Source: Palsa-513 sp036510225 (GTDB taxonomy: Bacteria > Actinomycetota > Thermoleophilia > Solirubrobacterales > Solirubrobacteraceae). From it: a stretch of DNA of 64,000 nucleotides. A program made the position numbers and the translations under genes. The stretch spans positions 12,426-76,425 of the forward strand of contig DATCEH010000122.1 in NCBI GenBank assembly GCA_036510225.1. The letters run 5' to 3'. Numbering within the stretch: the stretch's first letter is position 1; each line of letters opens with the position of its first letter. Shown here piece by piece: positions 26,553 to 34,978 of this stretch. Below the pieces are notes generated by a model. The model worked only from the letters and a program-made list of their open reading frames with translations. It made no database searches and was not told the DNA's origin.

Positions 26553-26640
26553 GGACTCTCCGAGGAAAGTAGTTGACTGACTCAGTCAACTACTTTGCGA
26601 TGAAGGTCTCAGCATCCTCCACCTCCGTCCGCCCGGGAGT
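26553..26640 (-). repeat. Dispersed palindromic repeat, core copy with perfect 31-bp palindrome
   Basis: Bases 26566-26596 form a perfect odd palindrome (arms AAAGTAGTTGACTGA and its complement around a central C). It is flanked on one side by GGACTCTCCGAGG and on the other by TGCGATGAAGGTCTCAGCATCC and a TCCGCCCGGGAGT block. Both flanks match the copies at 10013 and 37225 read in the appropriate orientation. It lies between the convergent ends of uppP and the HD-domain gene. Confidence 0.85.
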
Positions 26641-26664
26641 AGCCCGGCCGGTCCTGACTGGCGG

Positions 26665-27336
26665 CTACCCTTCCCCGGCTTCCCCCGCACCGTCCGGTTG
26701 GCCAAGCGGATTTCCCGGCCCGAGGCCGCCGTCGACCGGCTGGGCGCCGGGCGGCAGGGCGTCGAGCGTCTCGAGCTCGAAGCGGAGCTGGCGGACGAGC
26801 GGATGCTCGGGGATCTGACCCTCGAGGGTCTCGAGGCTCGCCACGTAGTGGTCGAGCTTGCGCTCCCCATCCGGCGGGTCGGCCTCGCCGCGGCCGCGGG
26901 CCTGGGCGATCCTCGTGCGGAGCTCGCGAACCTTGGTGACGTGGTCGGCCGCTGAGATCGCCCCGGCGGCCGGCCCCTCAGCCGAGATCTGGGCTCGGAG
27001 GGCGGCCTTGCGGGCCTCGAACGGCTCGATCGCCGGATCCTCCGTCAGGGCGAGCACCAGGCTGGCGATCCGGCTTCCGAACGCCCGGCGGATCTCCTGC
27101 GGCGTGGCGGCGGTCTTCTCGAGCACGTCGTGCAGGACCCCTGCGACGATCACATGCTCCGGGGATCCGGTCGCGTCGAGGAGAGCGCCGACTTCGAGCG
27201 GATGGACGATGAAGGCGGCTTCGTCGGACTCCCGCCGCTGCCCTGAATGACACCGGGCGGCGAACCGGTAGGCCTTGCCGACAGCGGGAAGCCGCTTGAC
27301 GAAAGATGGCGCCTGCTCGGCGCGCGTTGCCTGCAC
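26665..27336 (-). CDS. HD-domain protein related to the RelA/SpoT hydrolase domain
   Basis: About 223 aa. The first half matches the (p)ppGpp-hydrolase type HD fold (also found in stand-alone small alarmone hydrolases): AARCHSGQRRESDEAAFIVHPLEVG followed by VIVAGVLHDVLEKT. The HD metal-binding pair is present, but the following diad that is Glu-Asp in active Rel hydrolases (HDxxED) reads Glu-Lys here, so alarmone hydrolysis may be impaired. The C-terminal half is a charged helical region of unknown role. GTG 27336 was chosen with GGAAAGAG upstream. Confidence 0.75.
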   Translation of the reverse strand: MQATRAEQAPSFVKRLPAVGKAYRFAARCHSGQRRESDEAAFIVHPLEVGALLDATGSPEHVIVAGVLHDVLEKTAATPQEIRRAFGSRIASLVLALTEDPAIEPFEARKAALRAQISAEGPAAGAISAADHVTKVRELRTRIAQARGRGEADPPDGERKLDHYVASLETLEGQIPEHPLVRQLRFELETLDALPPGAQPVDGGLGPGNPLGQPDGAGEAGEG

Positions 27337-27443
27337 GAACCACTCTTTCCGCCGCCGACCGCCCAGATTGGGTCGATCGTGTCCGCCTACCGCCGCGAGC
27401 CTACCGCGAAAGGCGTTCGGTCGAACCAGCCGGGCAGACCTGG

Positions 27444-28223
27444 TCAGTCGAGCATCAGCTCGAGCGCGGCGGTCGTCGCCGGGCTCGGCGTCTGGGGGAT
27501 CCCCTGGTGGAGCAGGAAGCGCGGGTTGGCCTGGGTCAGGCGCCACGCGGCGACCGACGAGGCGCCGGCCCGCATCGCGAGCTCGAAGCCGAGCCGGAGG
27601 GTGTGGCTCCGGCTGCCGGGATGGCCGTCGGACGCGATCGCGTAGGCAAGTCCCGACCGGAGCAGGTGGACGGCGGTCTCCTGGACTGAGAGGCCGTGGT
27701 TGCCGAGCAGCGAGCAGACGTTGATCTGGAGCACGGCACCGGCGTGCAGCTGTGTCCGCAGGAGATCGACGCCCCCGTCGTCGAGCAGCCGGCCGGCCCG
27801 TTCGGGGTGGGCGATCACCAGGCCGAAGCCGCGGGCCCGGAGGCCGTCGCAGATCCCGATGAAATGGTCGCCGACCCCGCCGAACGGCGCCTCGAGCAGG
27901 AGCCAGCGGCTGCCGGGGGGTCCGTTGGCGAGGATCTCGAGCTCGTCGTCGGTCAGACCGGCCGCCGACCGCGGATGGATCTCGCCGCCGGCGTGGAGGC
28001 GCACGCCGAGCGAGCGCTTGTCGATCGCCTTCTGGAGGGCGGCGACCCGGCCGGGGATGCTCGCGACCTCAAGCGGCCAGGACGGGCTGATGTGCGGGGT
28101 GACGGTCACCTCGCGGACGCCCTCGACCGCGAGTCGGCGGGCGTGCACGAGCGCGTCGTGCTCATCCTGGGCGCCGTCGTCGACCCCGGGAAGAAGGTGG
28201 AGATGCAGGTCCACGTAGGACAT
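27444..28223 (-). CDS. PHP-domain phosphatase (CpsB/YwqE-type)
   Basis: 259-aa polymerase-and-histidinol-phosphatase-fold protein, related to Mn-dependent tyrosine phosphatases that control capsular polysaccharide synthesis. The metal-binding motifs are DLHLHLLPGVDDGA at the N-terminus, VTPHISPSW, HAGGEIHP, IAHPERA and ASDGHPGSRSH near the C-terminus. No cognate tyrosine kinase or capsule gene is adjacent, so the substrate is open. Confidence 0.83.
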   Translation of the reverse strand: MSYVDLHLHLLPGVDDGAQDEHDALVHARRLAVEGVREVTVTPHISPSWPLEVASIPGRVAALQKAIDKRSLGVRLHAGGEIHPRSAAGLTDDELEILANGPPGSRWLLLEAPFGGVGDHFIGICDGLRARGFGLVIAHPERAGRLLDDGGVDLLRTQLHAGAVLQINVCSLLGNHGLSVQETAVHLLRSGLAYAIASDGHPGSRSHTLRLGFELAMRAGASSVAAWRLTQANPRFLLHQGIPQTPSPATTAALELMLD

Positions 28224-28394
28224 CTGGCATGGTTCCTCTCTGGCGGATCTTCGATGCCCGCCTATTGACCTTTGTCTGCTCGGCCGACCGTATCACCCGC
28301 AATCCGCAGTCCTTCGTCGCCCGGCCGATCCTTCACTGCTGGGTAACACCGGACCCGACGCGTCGATCGTGATGACCCAACCCGCCCAGACCCG

Positions 28395-29414
28395 ATGACC
28401 CGCGATCGAACCCACCGACGAATCGCCTGGGGGACCGCCCTCGGCCTCCAGATCTCCGGGCGGGCGCTCCGCCTGGCTCGAGTCAAGACGGGCGTGCTCG
28501 CGACCCTGATGATCGGCCTGATCCTGTTCTTCGAGCATCGGTACGCGTGGACGGGTGAGAGCGCGTACAACCAGGCGAACACGCTCCACCGCTTCAACGT
28601 GCCGATCCGCGCCGCCGCCGTGATCGCGGTCCTGATCCTCGGCTGGGCCTTCGCCCGCGACGTCCCCCGGGCACTGGGGCCCGTCCTCCTCCGCCACCTG
28701 GACCCGGCGGTCGCCGGGTCGGTCGGCTTCCTGATCCGCCTGGGCACAGTCGCGATAACGGCGATCATCGCGGCCGGGTTCGCCGGGGAGAATCTCCGTG
28801 GGCTGCTCGTCGGCGGGGCCTTCACGGCGGTCATCGTCGGCCTCGCCGCCCAGCAGACGCTCGGCAATCTGATCGCCGGCAGCGTCCTCCTGACGGCCCG
28901 GCCGTTCCGCGTCGGCGAGCGCGTCCGACTCCAGGGGTCACCCGGCCGGATCGAGGGCCTGGTCAGCACGGTCGGCCTGCTGTACACGTCGTTCGCCGAC
29001 GGGGACGAGCGGATCATGGTTCCGAACAGCGTGGTTCTCAACTCGGCGCTGACCCCGCTCCGCGAGCCGGACTCGGTCACGCTGCGGGCCCGCCTCCGGG
29101 CCGGCACGAAACCCGGCGACCTGCAGAGCCTGATCGAGGACACCGTGGCCACGCCGCTGCGCTCGAGCCCGACCGTGACGCTGCTCGAGCTCGCCGGCGA
29201 CGAGGTGATCGTCCAGATCACGGCGACGCCGATGCGCTCGGAGGACGGAGCCGAGCTCGCCAGCGAGCTGCTCGAGGTCGTCGCCCGCGAAACGCCGCAG
29301 GCGGCCGACTCGGACGGGTCGGCGGCTGCATCACCACCACCGCCGGCCGAACAACCCCCGGCCCCTGACCCCCGTCAGTCGGGCGGACCCGACACCGCTC
29401 CAAGAACTCGATAA
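28395..29414 (+). CDS. Small-conductance mechanosensitive channel (MscS family)
   Basis: 339 aa. Three or four N-terminal helices precede the pore helix region GGAFTAVIVGLAAQQTLGNLIAGSVL and the beta domain RPFRVGERVRLQGSPGRIEGLVSTVGLLYT with IMVPNSVVLNS, all hallmarks of MscS. The channel would open on osmotic downshock. The C-terminal about 45 residues are Pro/Ala/Ser-rich and probably disordered. The last 40 bp overlap the 3' end of the convergent reductase gene. Confidence 0.9.
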   Translation: MTRDRTHRRIAWGTALGLQISGRALRLARVKTGVLATLMIGLILFFEHRYAWTGESAYNQANTLHRFNVPIRAAAVIAVLILGWAFARDVPRALGPVLLRHLDPAVAGSVGFLIRLGTVAITAIIAAGFAGENLRGLLVGGAFTAVIVGLAAQQTLGNLIAGSVLLTARPFRVGERVRLQGSPGRIEGLVSTVGLLYTSFADGDERIMVPNSVVLNSALTPLREPDSVTLRARLRAGTKPGDLQSLIEDTVATPLRSSPTVTLLELAGDEVIVQITATPMRSEDGAELASELLEVVARETPQAADSDGSAAASPPPPAEQPPAPDPRQSGGPDTAPRTR

Positions 29415-30145
29415 CGCGCGAACAGATGGCTCTCGTGCTCGAGCAGACCGAGCAGGTCCAGCCGCGTCGTGATCGCCGGACCGGCGACGATCGTCAGGGG
29501 GTCTGGCCCGCCGAGGAGGAGCGGCGAGGTCGACAGGAAGACCTCGTCGATCAGGGCACTCCGGAGGAGCTCGGCGTTGAGGGTCGGCCCGCCCTCGGTG
29601 ACGAGCCGGCGAACGCCGAACTCGGCGCGGAGCCGGCCGAACAGCCGGCCGAGCTCGGGACCCCGGAGGTAGGAGACGCGGGCCGGGCAGGCGGGCAGCT
29701 CGCCGTCGGACGGCGTCAGGACGACGACGTGTGAGTCGGGGTCGGCGAGGATCGGCAGGTCCGGATCGAGACGGAGGCTCCGGCTGACGGTCACCGCGAG
29801 GGGTTGGGCCGGGAGACCCCGGTCGGCACGCAGGGCGAGCAGGGCCGGGTCGCGGACGATCGGTCCGTACCGCTCGATCCGCATCGTCTGAGCCCCGGCC
29901 ATCACGGCATCCGCGCGGGCCCGGAGGGCGTGGAAGAGCTGGCGGTCGCCGGGGTTGCCGAGCGCCGCAGTCCGACCGGCGAGTGTCGCCCGGCCGTCGA
30001 GGCTCGAGATCATGTTCAGGGCGACGTGCGGCCGGTCGGCCGGCGCCGGGGCCGGCGGGCCGAGCTCGTCAAGCCAGTCGGCCGCCGTCAGCGGCCGGCC
30101 GGGTGGCAGCAGGCGGGCGAAATGGACGAGGCCGCCGGACTCCAT
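29375..30145 (-). CDS. RibD C-terminal-like (dihydrofolate-reductase-fold) reductase
   Basis: 256-aa NADPH-dependent pyrimidine-reductase-like protein. The fold is indicated by HVALNMISSLDGRATLAG, the FHALRARADAVMAGAQTMRIERYGP helix, LVTEGGPTLNAELL and the terminal EVFLSTSPLLLGG. These match RibD_C, the riboflavin pathway reductase domain, but the deaminase domain is missing. The role may be stand-alone 5-amino-6-ribosylaminouracil phosphate reduction or another reduction. It overlaps mscS antisense by 40 bp and is followed 33 bp later by msrB on the same strand. Confidence 0.8.
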   Translation of the reverse strand: MESGGLVHFARLLPPGRPLTAADWLDELGPPAPAPADRPHVALNMISSLDGRATLAGRTAALGNPGDRQLFHALRARADAVMAGAQTMRIERYGPIVRDPALLALRADRGLPAQPLAVTVSRSLRLDPDLPILADPDSHVVVLTPSDGELPACPARVSYLRGPELGRLFGRLRAEFGVRRLVTEGGPTLNAELLRSALIDEVFLSTSPLLLGGPDPLTIVAGPAITTRLDLLGLLEHESHLFARYRVLGAVSGPPD

Positions 30146-30178
30146 TCCGCGGCCGCCGCCCGTCCCGCGCCCGCCGGC

Positions 30179-30583
30179 CTACTCGCCGCTTGCGGGGTCC
30201 AGCTTGAGCGCGGCCGAGTTGATGCAGTAACGCAGCCCGGTCGGCTGGGGCCCGTCCTCGAAGACGTGACCGAGGTGGCCGTCGCAGACCGAGCAGAGGA
30301 CCTCGGTCCGCCGCATGAACATCGACCGATCCGACTCGGTCTTGACGTTCTCGGCGTCCGCCGGCGCGTAGAAGCTCGGCCACCCGGAGCCGGAGTCGAA
30401 CTTCTCGTCCGAGCGGAACAGCTCGGTCCCGCACCCCGCGCACCGGTAGGTCCCGTCCACCTTCGACTTGTCGTATTCGCCGGTGAACGCCCGCTCGGTG
30501 CCCTTCTCTCTGAGGACTCGGTACTGCTCGGCCGAGAGCTCCTGCTTCCACTCGTGATCTGATTTGCTGACCTTGTTGGACAT
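30179..30583 (-). CDS. msrB: Peptide-methionine (R)-S-oxide reductase
   Basis: Repairs oxidised methionine (R-sulfoxide) in proteins. 134 aa. Two CxxC zinc pairs (Cys48/Cys51 and Cys97/Cys100) and the catalytic Cys120 in GLRYCINSAAL are all present, with the signature GSGWPSFY. The start ATG 30583 has the usual short N-terminus. Downstream of the reductase start region and divergent from the thioesterase gene. Confidence 0.95.
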   Translation of the reverse strand: MSNKVSKSDHEWKQELSAEQYRVLREKGTERAFTGEYDKSKVDGTYRCAGCGTELFRSDEKFDSGSGWPSFYAPADAENVKTESDRSMFMRRTEVLCSVCDGHLGHVFEDGPQPTGLRYCINSAALKLDPASGE

Positions 30584-30651
30584 ACATCAATCCTAGCGGT
30601 CGGCCGAAGGCCGGACGGCGTGTTTCGCGGCGTGTAAGCATTCCCCCGGCG

Positions 30652-30731
30652 ATGGACCAACCCGTCTTCCAGACCGACGCAGGCGGCTTCGTGCCTACCG
30701 ACCACGCCCGCGGCCCATGGGATCCGCAGCC
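30652..30731 (+). pseudogene. Out-of-frame 5' fragment of the thioesterase gene
   Basis: From ATG 30652 the frame encodes FVPTDHARGPWDPQ, the expected N-terminal motif of this thioesterase family. After the Gln codon the reading continues as nonsense, while the next frame continues the family sequence (ALHGGAPAALLARAV). One missing base around 30728-30731 explains the break. It may be a real mutation or a sequencing/assembly error. Confidence 0.65.
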
Positions 30732-31451
30732 CTCCACGGCGGCGCGCCGGCCGCGCTCCTGGCCCGGGCGGTCGAGCGCTTCGAGCCTGACCCGGACCTC
30801 CGGGTCGCCCGCCTGTCCTACGAGTTCCTCCGTCCGGTGCCGCTCGGCCGTCTCGACCTCGAGATCGAGACGCTCCGGCCGGGCCGGCGGGTCCAGCTGG
30901 TCGGCGCGAGCCTGCGGGCCGACGGGATCGAGGTCTGCCGGGTGACCGGCCTGCGGATCGCGAGGACGCCGGCCGAGCTCGGCTCGATGTCGATTGTTCG
31001 GAGCTCGTCGTGGAGGGCGCCGGACACGTTGACGACGACGCCGTTCAGACTCGGCCGGGCGACCGGCGAGAGCTTCGCGTCGACGGGGGTCGAGATGCGC
31101 TTCGCCCGCGGCGGGATCGACGCCGGCCCGGCGGCCGTCTGGATCCGCCTGGTCCGGCCGATCGTCGACGCCGAGGACCCCAGCCCGCTGATGCGCCTGG
31201 CGGCGGCCGCCGACTTCGGCAACGGCGTCGCCTGGGAGCTCGACTTCCGGCGGTTCGTCTTCATAAATCCCGATCTCGTGATCGCCCTGTGGCGGGAGCC
31301 GGCGGCCGAGTGGGTCCTCCTGGACGCGTGCACGCGGGCCGATCCGGCGGCTGGAGCGACGGCGTTCAGCGGGCTGTACGACGCCGACGGGCAGCTCGGC
31401 GTCGCGGCCCAGTCGCTCCTCGTCGCCGGTCGCCGGGATCCGCCGGATTAG
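30717..31451 (+). CDS. Hotdog-fold acyl-CoA thioesterase-like protein, probably frameshifted at its 5' end
   Basis: 244 aa from the ATG at 30717. Conserved features are ALHGGAPAALLARAVER, the central hotdog helix, RLSYEFLRPVPLGRLDLEIETLRPGRRVQLV, and a second hotdog unit ending WVLLDACTRADPAAGATAFSGLYDADGQLGVAAQSLLV, as in TesB-like double-hotdog thioesterases. The first ~25 family residues are found in the preceding frame (30652-30729), so the native start is most likely 30652 with one base lost. If the loss is real, translation from 30717 could still yield a slightly shortened protein. Confidence 0.75.
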   Translation: MGSAALHGGAPAALLARAVERFEPDPDLRVARLSYEFLRPVPLGRLDLEIETLRPGRRVQLVGASLRADGIEVCRVTGLRIARTPAELGSMSIVRSSSWRAPDTLTTTPFRLGRATGESFASTGVEMRFARGGIDAGPAAVWIRLVRPIVDAEDPSPLMRLAAAADFGNGVAWELDFRRFVFINPDLVIALWREPAAEWVLLDACTRADPAAGATAFSGLYDADGQLGVAAQSLLVAGRRDPPD

Positions 31452-31612
31452 GTGGTCCGGAGCCTGGATTGTCCGGCCGGCGGCCACCTGCTACCGTCCG
31501 GCGCGAAATTGCCGGACATGGACCGGCGCAAGCAGTCCAGCCGCTCGCAGGCGAAGCTTTTCTGAAGCGTCCTCCGCGTCGCTGGTAAGGACACAGACAG
31601 TGGAGGAACGCA

Positions 31613-31816
31613 ATGCCCACGGGCACCGTGAAATGGTTCAGCGACGACAAGGGGTTCGGCTTCATCACCCCTGACGACGGCGAGAAGGATCTCTTCGTAC
31701 ATCACACTGGCATCACCGGCGAGGGGTACCGCTCGCTCACCGAGGGCGCGAAGGTCTCCTACGACGCCGAGGCCGGCGACAAGGGACCGAAGGCCGTGAA
31801 CGTCTCAGCTCTCTGA
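31613..31816 (+). CDS. Cold-shock domain protein
   Basis: 67-aa single-stranded nucleic-acid-binding protein of the CspA family. RNP1 is KGFGFITP and RNP2 is DLFVHHTGI, on the standard five-strand OB fold beginning GTVKWFSDDKGFG. A GGAGG lies 8 bp before the ATG, and a long leader of about 160 bp precedes it, as is common for cold-shock mRNAs. A strong hairpin follows 27 bp after the stop. Confidence 0.95.
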   Translation: MPTGTVKWFSDDKGFGFITPDDGEKDLFVHHTGITGEGYRSLTEGAKVSYDAEAGDKGPKAVNVSAL

Positions 31817-31843
31817 CCTGCGCCGCGTGGCGTAGCAGCCTCA

Positions 31844-31871
31844 CCGGAGCCCGCGATTTCGCGGGCTCCGG
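31844..31871 (+). terminator. Hairpin terminator after the cold-shock gene
   Basis: Perfect inverted repeat, arm CCGGAGCCCGCGA with a 2-nt (or 4-nt) loop, followed by the modestly T-rich TCGTTCTCG. It lies 27 bp after the stop, before the mannosyltransferase leader. The U-tract is short, as is usual in high-GC genomes. Confidence 0.75.
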
Positions 31872-32074
31872 TCGTTCTCGTGGCTTTCCGGGGCCTTTCG
31901 CCCCGGCCGGCGTCCGGGCGTTTCGTGTGTGCGGCGTGTTTTCGGTTGCTTAAGCCCCGGCCCCGGCCGGGACGCCTGGCTGACGGGGCCGGCCCGGCCG
32001 GTATCCTCGTGCGTGGTCTGCGGCGGGCGGCAGCGCTCCCCGCGGGCGCCGCCGGCTCATCGCACCTCCCCAAA

Positions 32075-33817
32075 ATGTCAAGCGAGGCGACAACTAGCGG
32101 CGGCTCGGTCGTCTCGGGCGGCGCGTCGGCCGACGACCGGCCCGCGGCCGCCTCCGCCGACGTCGAGCCACGTCTCGCCCGGCCGGTCGACCCCGAGTCG
32201 GCCGGGCTGCGGCGATCGTCGTTCACCGGCGTCCTCGCGACCGTCGCGCTCGGGACGATCGTCCTCGCCAGCCTCGCGATCGTCGGCGTCGCCGCCTCCC
32301 GCGTGTCGATCCTCTCGCCGCCCAGCCGGATCGAGTTCCCCGGGTGGATGGCCGGGCCGCTCGGCTGGATCGGTCGGCCGATCCATCCGAGCCAGGCCGG
32401 CCAGAAGTTGATCCTCAGCTTCGTGGTCGGCGTGATGTTCGTCGCCTACCTCGTCGTGCTCGCCTGCCCCCGCCGGCTCCCGACCCGGTGGGCGATCGGT
32501 GGGGTCGTCGTGATCCAGGTGATCTTCCTCCTCTCGCCGCCGCTCTCCCTGACCGACACTTTCAACTACCTGAACTACGGCCGGATGGAGGTCCTCCACG
32601 GGCTCAACCCGTATACGACGATCCCGGCCCTCGGGCCGACCAGCGATCCGACCTTCCTCCTGAGCAACTGGCACCAGCTGCTCAGCCCGTACGGCCCGCT
32701 CTTCACGCTCTTCAGCTTCGCCCTCGTCCCGCTCGGCGTGGCCAAGGCCTTCTGGGCGTTGAAGATCAGCCTGATGCTCGCCAACCTGGCGACGCTCCGC
32801 CTGGTCTGGCGCTCCGCCGAGCTGCTCGGCCGCGACCCGCTCGCGACGACCCTCTTCGTCGGCCTCAATCCCCTCGTCCTGGTCTGGGGGCTCGGCGGCG
32901 ACCACAACGACTTCTTCATGGTCTTCTTCGTGATGCTCGCCGTCTACCTCCTGCTTCGCGCCCGCGTCCTCCGCGCCGGTCCCCCCGCCGGGGAGACCGG
33001 GCCGGCCCGAGAGGCAGGGGCGCTCGCGGACGCCGGGGAGGCAGGGGCGACCGGGTCGGCCGGGGGGATCGGGGAGGCCGGGGCGACTGGGCCGGCCGGG
33101 GGGATCGGGGAGGCCGGGGCGAACGGGAAGGCCGGCGGGAGGCGGCGTCTGGTCTCGTTCCTCGACGGCGCCCCGCGTCCGGTCGGGCCCGGCGAGGCCG
33201 GGCCGGCCCGCGAGTTCGGGGCCGGCGTCGCGCTGATCGCGGCGGTGGCGATCAAGGCGTCGGCGGGAATCCTCCTGCCGGTCGTCCTGCTGGGGGTCGG
33301 CCGCCGCTTCCGGCTGCTGGCCGGGATGGTCGCCGGGGGGATCGTCTTCGGCGGAGCGTCGGTCTACGCGTTCGGCCTCCACCTGCCGAATCTCGCCCAG
33401 CAGAGCACGCTCGTGACACTCGCGGGGATCCCCAACGTGCTCGGGTCGCTCGTCGGGCTGGGCGGGGAGAACGACTCGATGAAGACGATCCTCGACGGCG
33501 TCCTGGCCGTCGCGATCGTCGCCTGCGCCGTCTGGTCCCTGGTGACCCGGCGGTGGATCGCGGCGAGCGGCTTCGTCACCCTGGTCCTCCTGGTCACGCT
33601 GAGCTGGGCCCTCCCGTGGTACGTGCTCTGGCTGCTCCCGCTCGCCGCGCTCGCCCGCGGCCGAGGGCTCCGGGTCGCCGCGCTCGCCGTCAGCCTCTAC
33701 CTCCTGCTGATCTGGATGCCCAACATGACCGCGGTGATCCACGCCTTCGACTACAAGCCGAGCCTCACCAAGCTGGGCCAGGAGCGCCAGCAGAAGACGC
33801 TGCTGCTGCTCCACTGA
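32075..33817 (+). CDS. Polytopic GT-C glycosyltransferase (MptB-like mannosyltransferase) with Gly/Ala repeat insertion
   Basis: About 580 aa, 10-12 hydrophobic helices. The segment LTDTFNYLNYGRMEVLHGLNPYTT, with an acidic residue in the first extracellular loop, and LLSPYGPLFT are typical of polyprenol-phosphate-mannose-dependent alpha-1,6-mannosyltransferases (MptA/MptB) and related GT87 enzymes that build cell-envelope mannans. Residues near 300-360 hold a low-complexity cytoplasmic or loop insertion, with three near-perfect 12-residue repeats of G-E-A-G-A-T-G-x-A-G-G-I. Start chosen at ATG 32075; earlier in-frame starts give a Pro/Arg-rich segment. Confidence 0.75.
   Translation: MSSEATTSGGSVVSGGASADDRPAAASADVEPRLARPVDPESAGLRRSSFTGVLATVALGTIVLASLAIVGVAASRVSILSPPSRIEFPGWMAGPLGWIGRPIHPSQAGQKLILSFVVGVMFVAYLVVLACPRRLPTRWAIGGVVVIQVIFLLSPPLSLTDTFNYLNYGRMEVLHGLNPYTTIPALGPTSDPTFLLSNWHQLLSPYGPLFTLFSFALVPLGVAKAFWALKISLMLANLATLRLVWRSAELLGRDPLATTLFVGLNPLVLVWGLGGDHNDFFMVFFVMLAVYLLLRARVLRAGPPAGETGPAREAGALADAGEAGATGSAGGIGEAGATGPAGGIGEAGANGKAGGRRRLVSFLDGAPRPVGPGEAGPAREFGAGVALIAAVAIKASAGILLPVVLLGVGRRFRLLAGMVAGGIVFGGASVYAFGLHLPNLAQQSTLVTLAGIPNVLGSLVGLGGENDSMKTILDGVLAVAIVACAVWSLVTRRWIAASGFVTLVLLVTLSWALPWYVLWLLPLAALARGRGLRVAALAVSLYLLLIWMPNMTAVIHAFDYKPSLTKLGQERQQKTLLLLH
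33035..33135 (+). repeat. 36-bp in-frame tandem repeat inside the mannosyltransferase gene
   Basis: 36-bp units beginning GGGGAGGC(A/C)GGGGCGA start at 33035, 33071 and 33107; the last is partial. Each encodes a collagen-like G-E-A-G-A-(T/N)-G-x-A-G-G-I dodecapeptide, so copy-number change keeps the frame. Confidence 0.8.
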
Positions 33818-33862
33818 CCCGGCGGCCGGGGACGAGCCCGGCGGACGTCGTCCACCGGCGCG

Positions 33863-34210
33863 TCAGTGGTCGGCGACGTACCCGCCTTCGGGCTCGATCG
33901 CCAGCCCGGCGTTGACCCAGGCGACGATCCCGCCGTCGAGCGTGTAGGCGTCGTAGCCGGCGCCCCTGAAGGCCTGCGCGGCCATCGCCGACCGGGCGCC
34001 GAGGCGGCACTGGAAGACGACGGGCTTGAGCGCGTCGATCGTCTCCGACTGGGATGCCAGGCGTTCGAGCTCGATGTGGCGGGTCCCGGGGATGTAGCCG
34101 GCGCTCCGCTCGTAGGTCTCGCGGACGTCGATGAAGTCAGCCCCCTCGGCAGCCAGTTCGGCCGCCCGCTCCGGGCCGATCGACATCTCGGGTGCGTCGA
34201 AAGTGCTCAC
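33863..34210 (-). CDS. Single-domain rhodanese
   Basis: About 115-aa rhodanese-fold sulfurtransferase. The active-site loop is FQCRLGARS with the persulfide-forming Cys, and the flanking motifs are FIDVRETYERSAGYIPG and DGGIVAWVNAGL. Stand-alone rhodaneses move sulfane sulfur or detoxify cyanide; the actual acceptor here is unknown. The start is a GTG at 34210 (or TTG 34216) with no clear ribosome binding site. Confidence 0.87.
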   Translation of the reverse strand: MSTFDAPEMSIGPERAAELAAEGADFIDVRETYERSAGYIPGTRHIELERLASQSETIDALKPVVFQCRLGARSAMAAQAFRGAGYDAYTLDGGIVAWVNAGLAIEPEGGYVADH

Positions 34211-34291
34211 CCGCAAAGCCTAGCCGGTCTCGGGCGCGGGACACGCGGACCGCCGCCGGATGAGCGGTGTCCCACGTGCGATCATGGAGCC

Positions 34292-34978
34292 GTGCACGGC
34301 GCGCGCTGGAGATCGGCTGGAGTCCTCGCGCTGGCCGTGGCGAGCACCGGCTGCGGCGGGGCCGCGAAGTCCGGATCCGGATCAGCCGCGGGCGCGAGCG
34401 CGGGTGCGGCGAAGGCGACACCGCCGGTCGCGGGCCAGTCGACGACACCGGGGGCCGCGGGCGCGCCGAACGCGACACCGGGGGCGGACGGCCGACCGAA
34501 GGCGCCCGGCGCAGTGGCCGGTGGGACCCCACCGGCCGGGGCCGTCGCCGTGATCCGGAACTGGTCTTCCGAGCTCGCCGGCGGGCACGTGGCCGCGGCG
34601 TCGGCGTACTTCGCGACGCCGAGCCTGCTCCAGGTCGACCCGAACGAGCCGGCGGTCACGCTGCGGACGGAGTCGGCCGTACGGGCCGCCAACCAGGCCT
34701 TCCCGTGCGGCGCGAGGCTGCTCTCGTCGCATCTGCTCGACGGCTACGTGGACGCGCTCTTCCTGCTCGGAAACCGCCCGGGCGGCGGGCCCGGGGGCTG
34801 TGGAACCGGGACCGGGCTGACGGCGCGGGTCGCCTTCGAGATCAGGTCCGGTCGGATCGTCAAGTGGCTGCGGATTCCGGACGAGCCGGGCGACAGCAGC
34901 CACGACACCCCGGGCGCGGGGTCGCCGCCGGCGGCGCCGAGCGGACCCGGACCGGGCTCATCGGTTTCGGCGATCTGA
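34292..34978 (+). CDS. Putative lipoprotein of unknown function
   Basis: 228 aa from the GTG at 34292. A basic N-terminus (ARWR) and hydrophobic helix lead to the lipobox S-T-G-C-G, then an Ala/Gly/Pro-rich linker of about 70 residues and a globular domain AVIRNWSSELAGGHVAAASAYFATPS with FCGARLLSS-type Cys residues and a GRIVKWLRIPD ending. This pattern resembles NTF2/SnoaL-like sensor domains (AxYF and W..I strands), but I cannot assign it firmly. It ends one base into the ATG of the following metallopeptidase gene (TGATG). Confidence 0.72.
   Translation: MHGARWRSAGVLALAVASTGCGGAAKSGSGSAAGASAGAAKATPPVAGQSTTPGAAGAPNATPGADGRPKAPGAVAGGTPPAGAVAVIRNWSSELAGGHVAAASAYFATPSLLQVDPNEPAVTLRTESAVRAANQAFPCGARLLSSHLLDGYVDALFLLGNRPGGGPGGCGTGTGLTARVAFEIRSGRIVKWLRIPDEPGDSSHDTPGAGSPPAAPSGPGPGSSVSAI

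Noticed and set aside
31880..32074. Upstream extension of the mannosyltransferase
   Set aside because: Pro/Arg-rich, not membrane-like, and overlaps the sequence directly after the cold-shock terminator.
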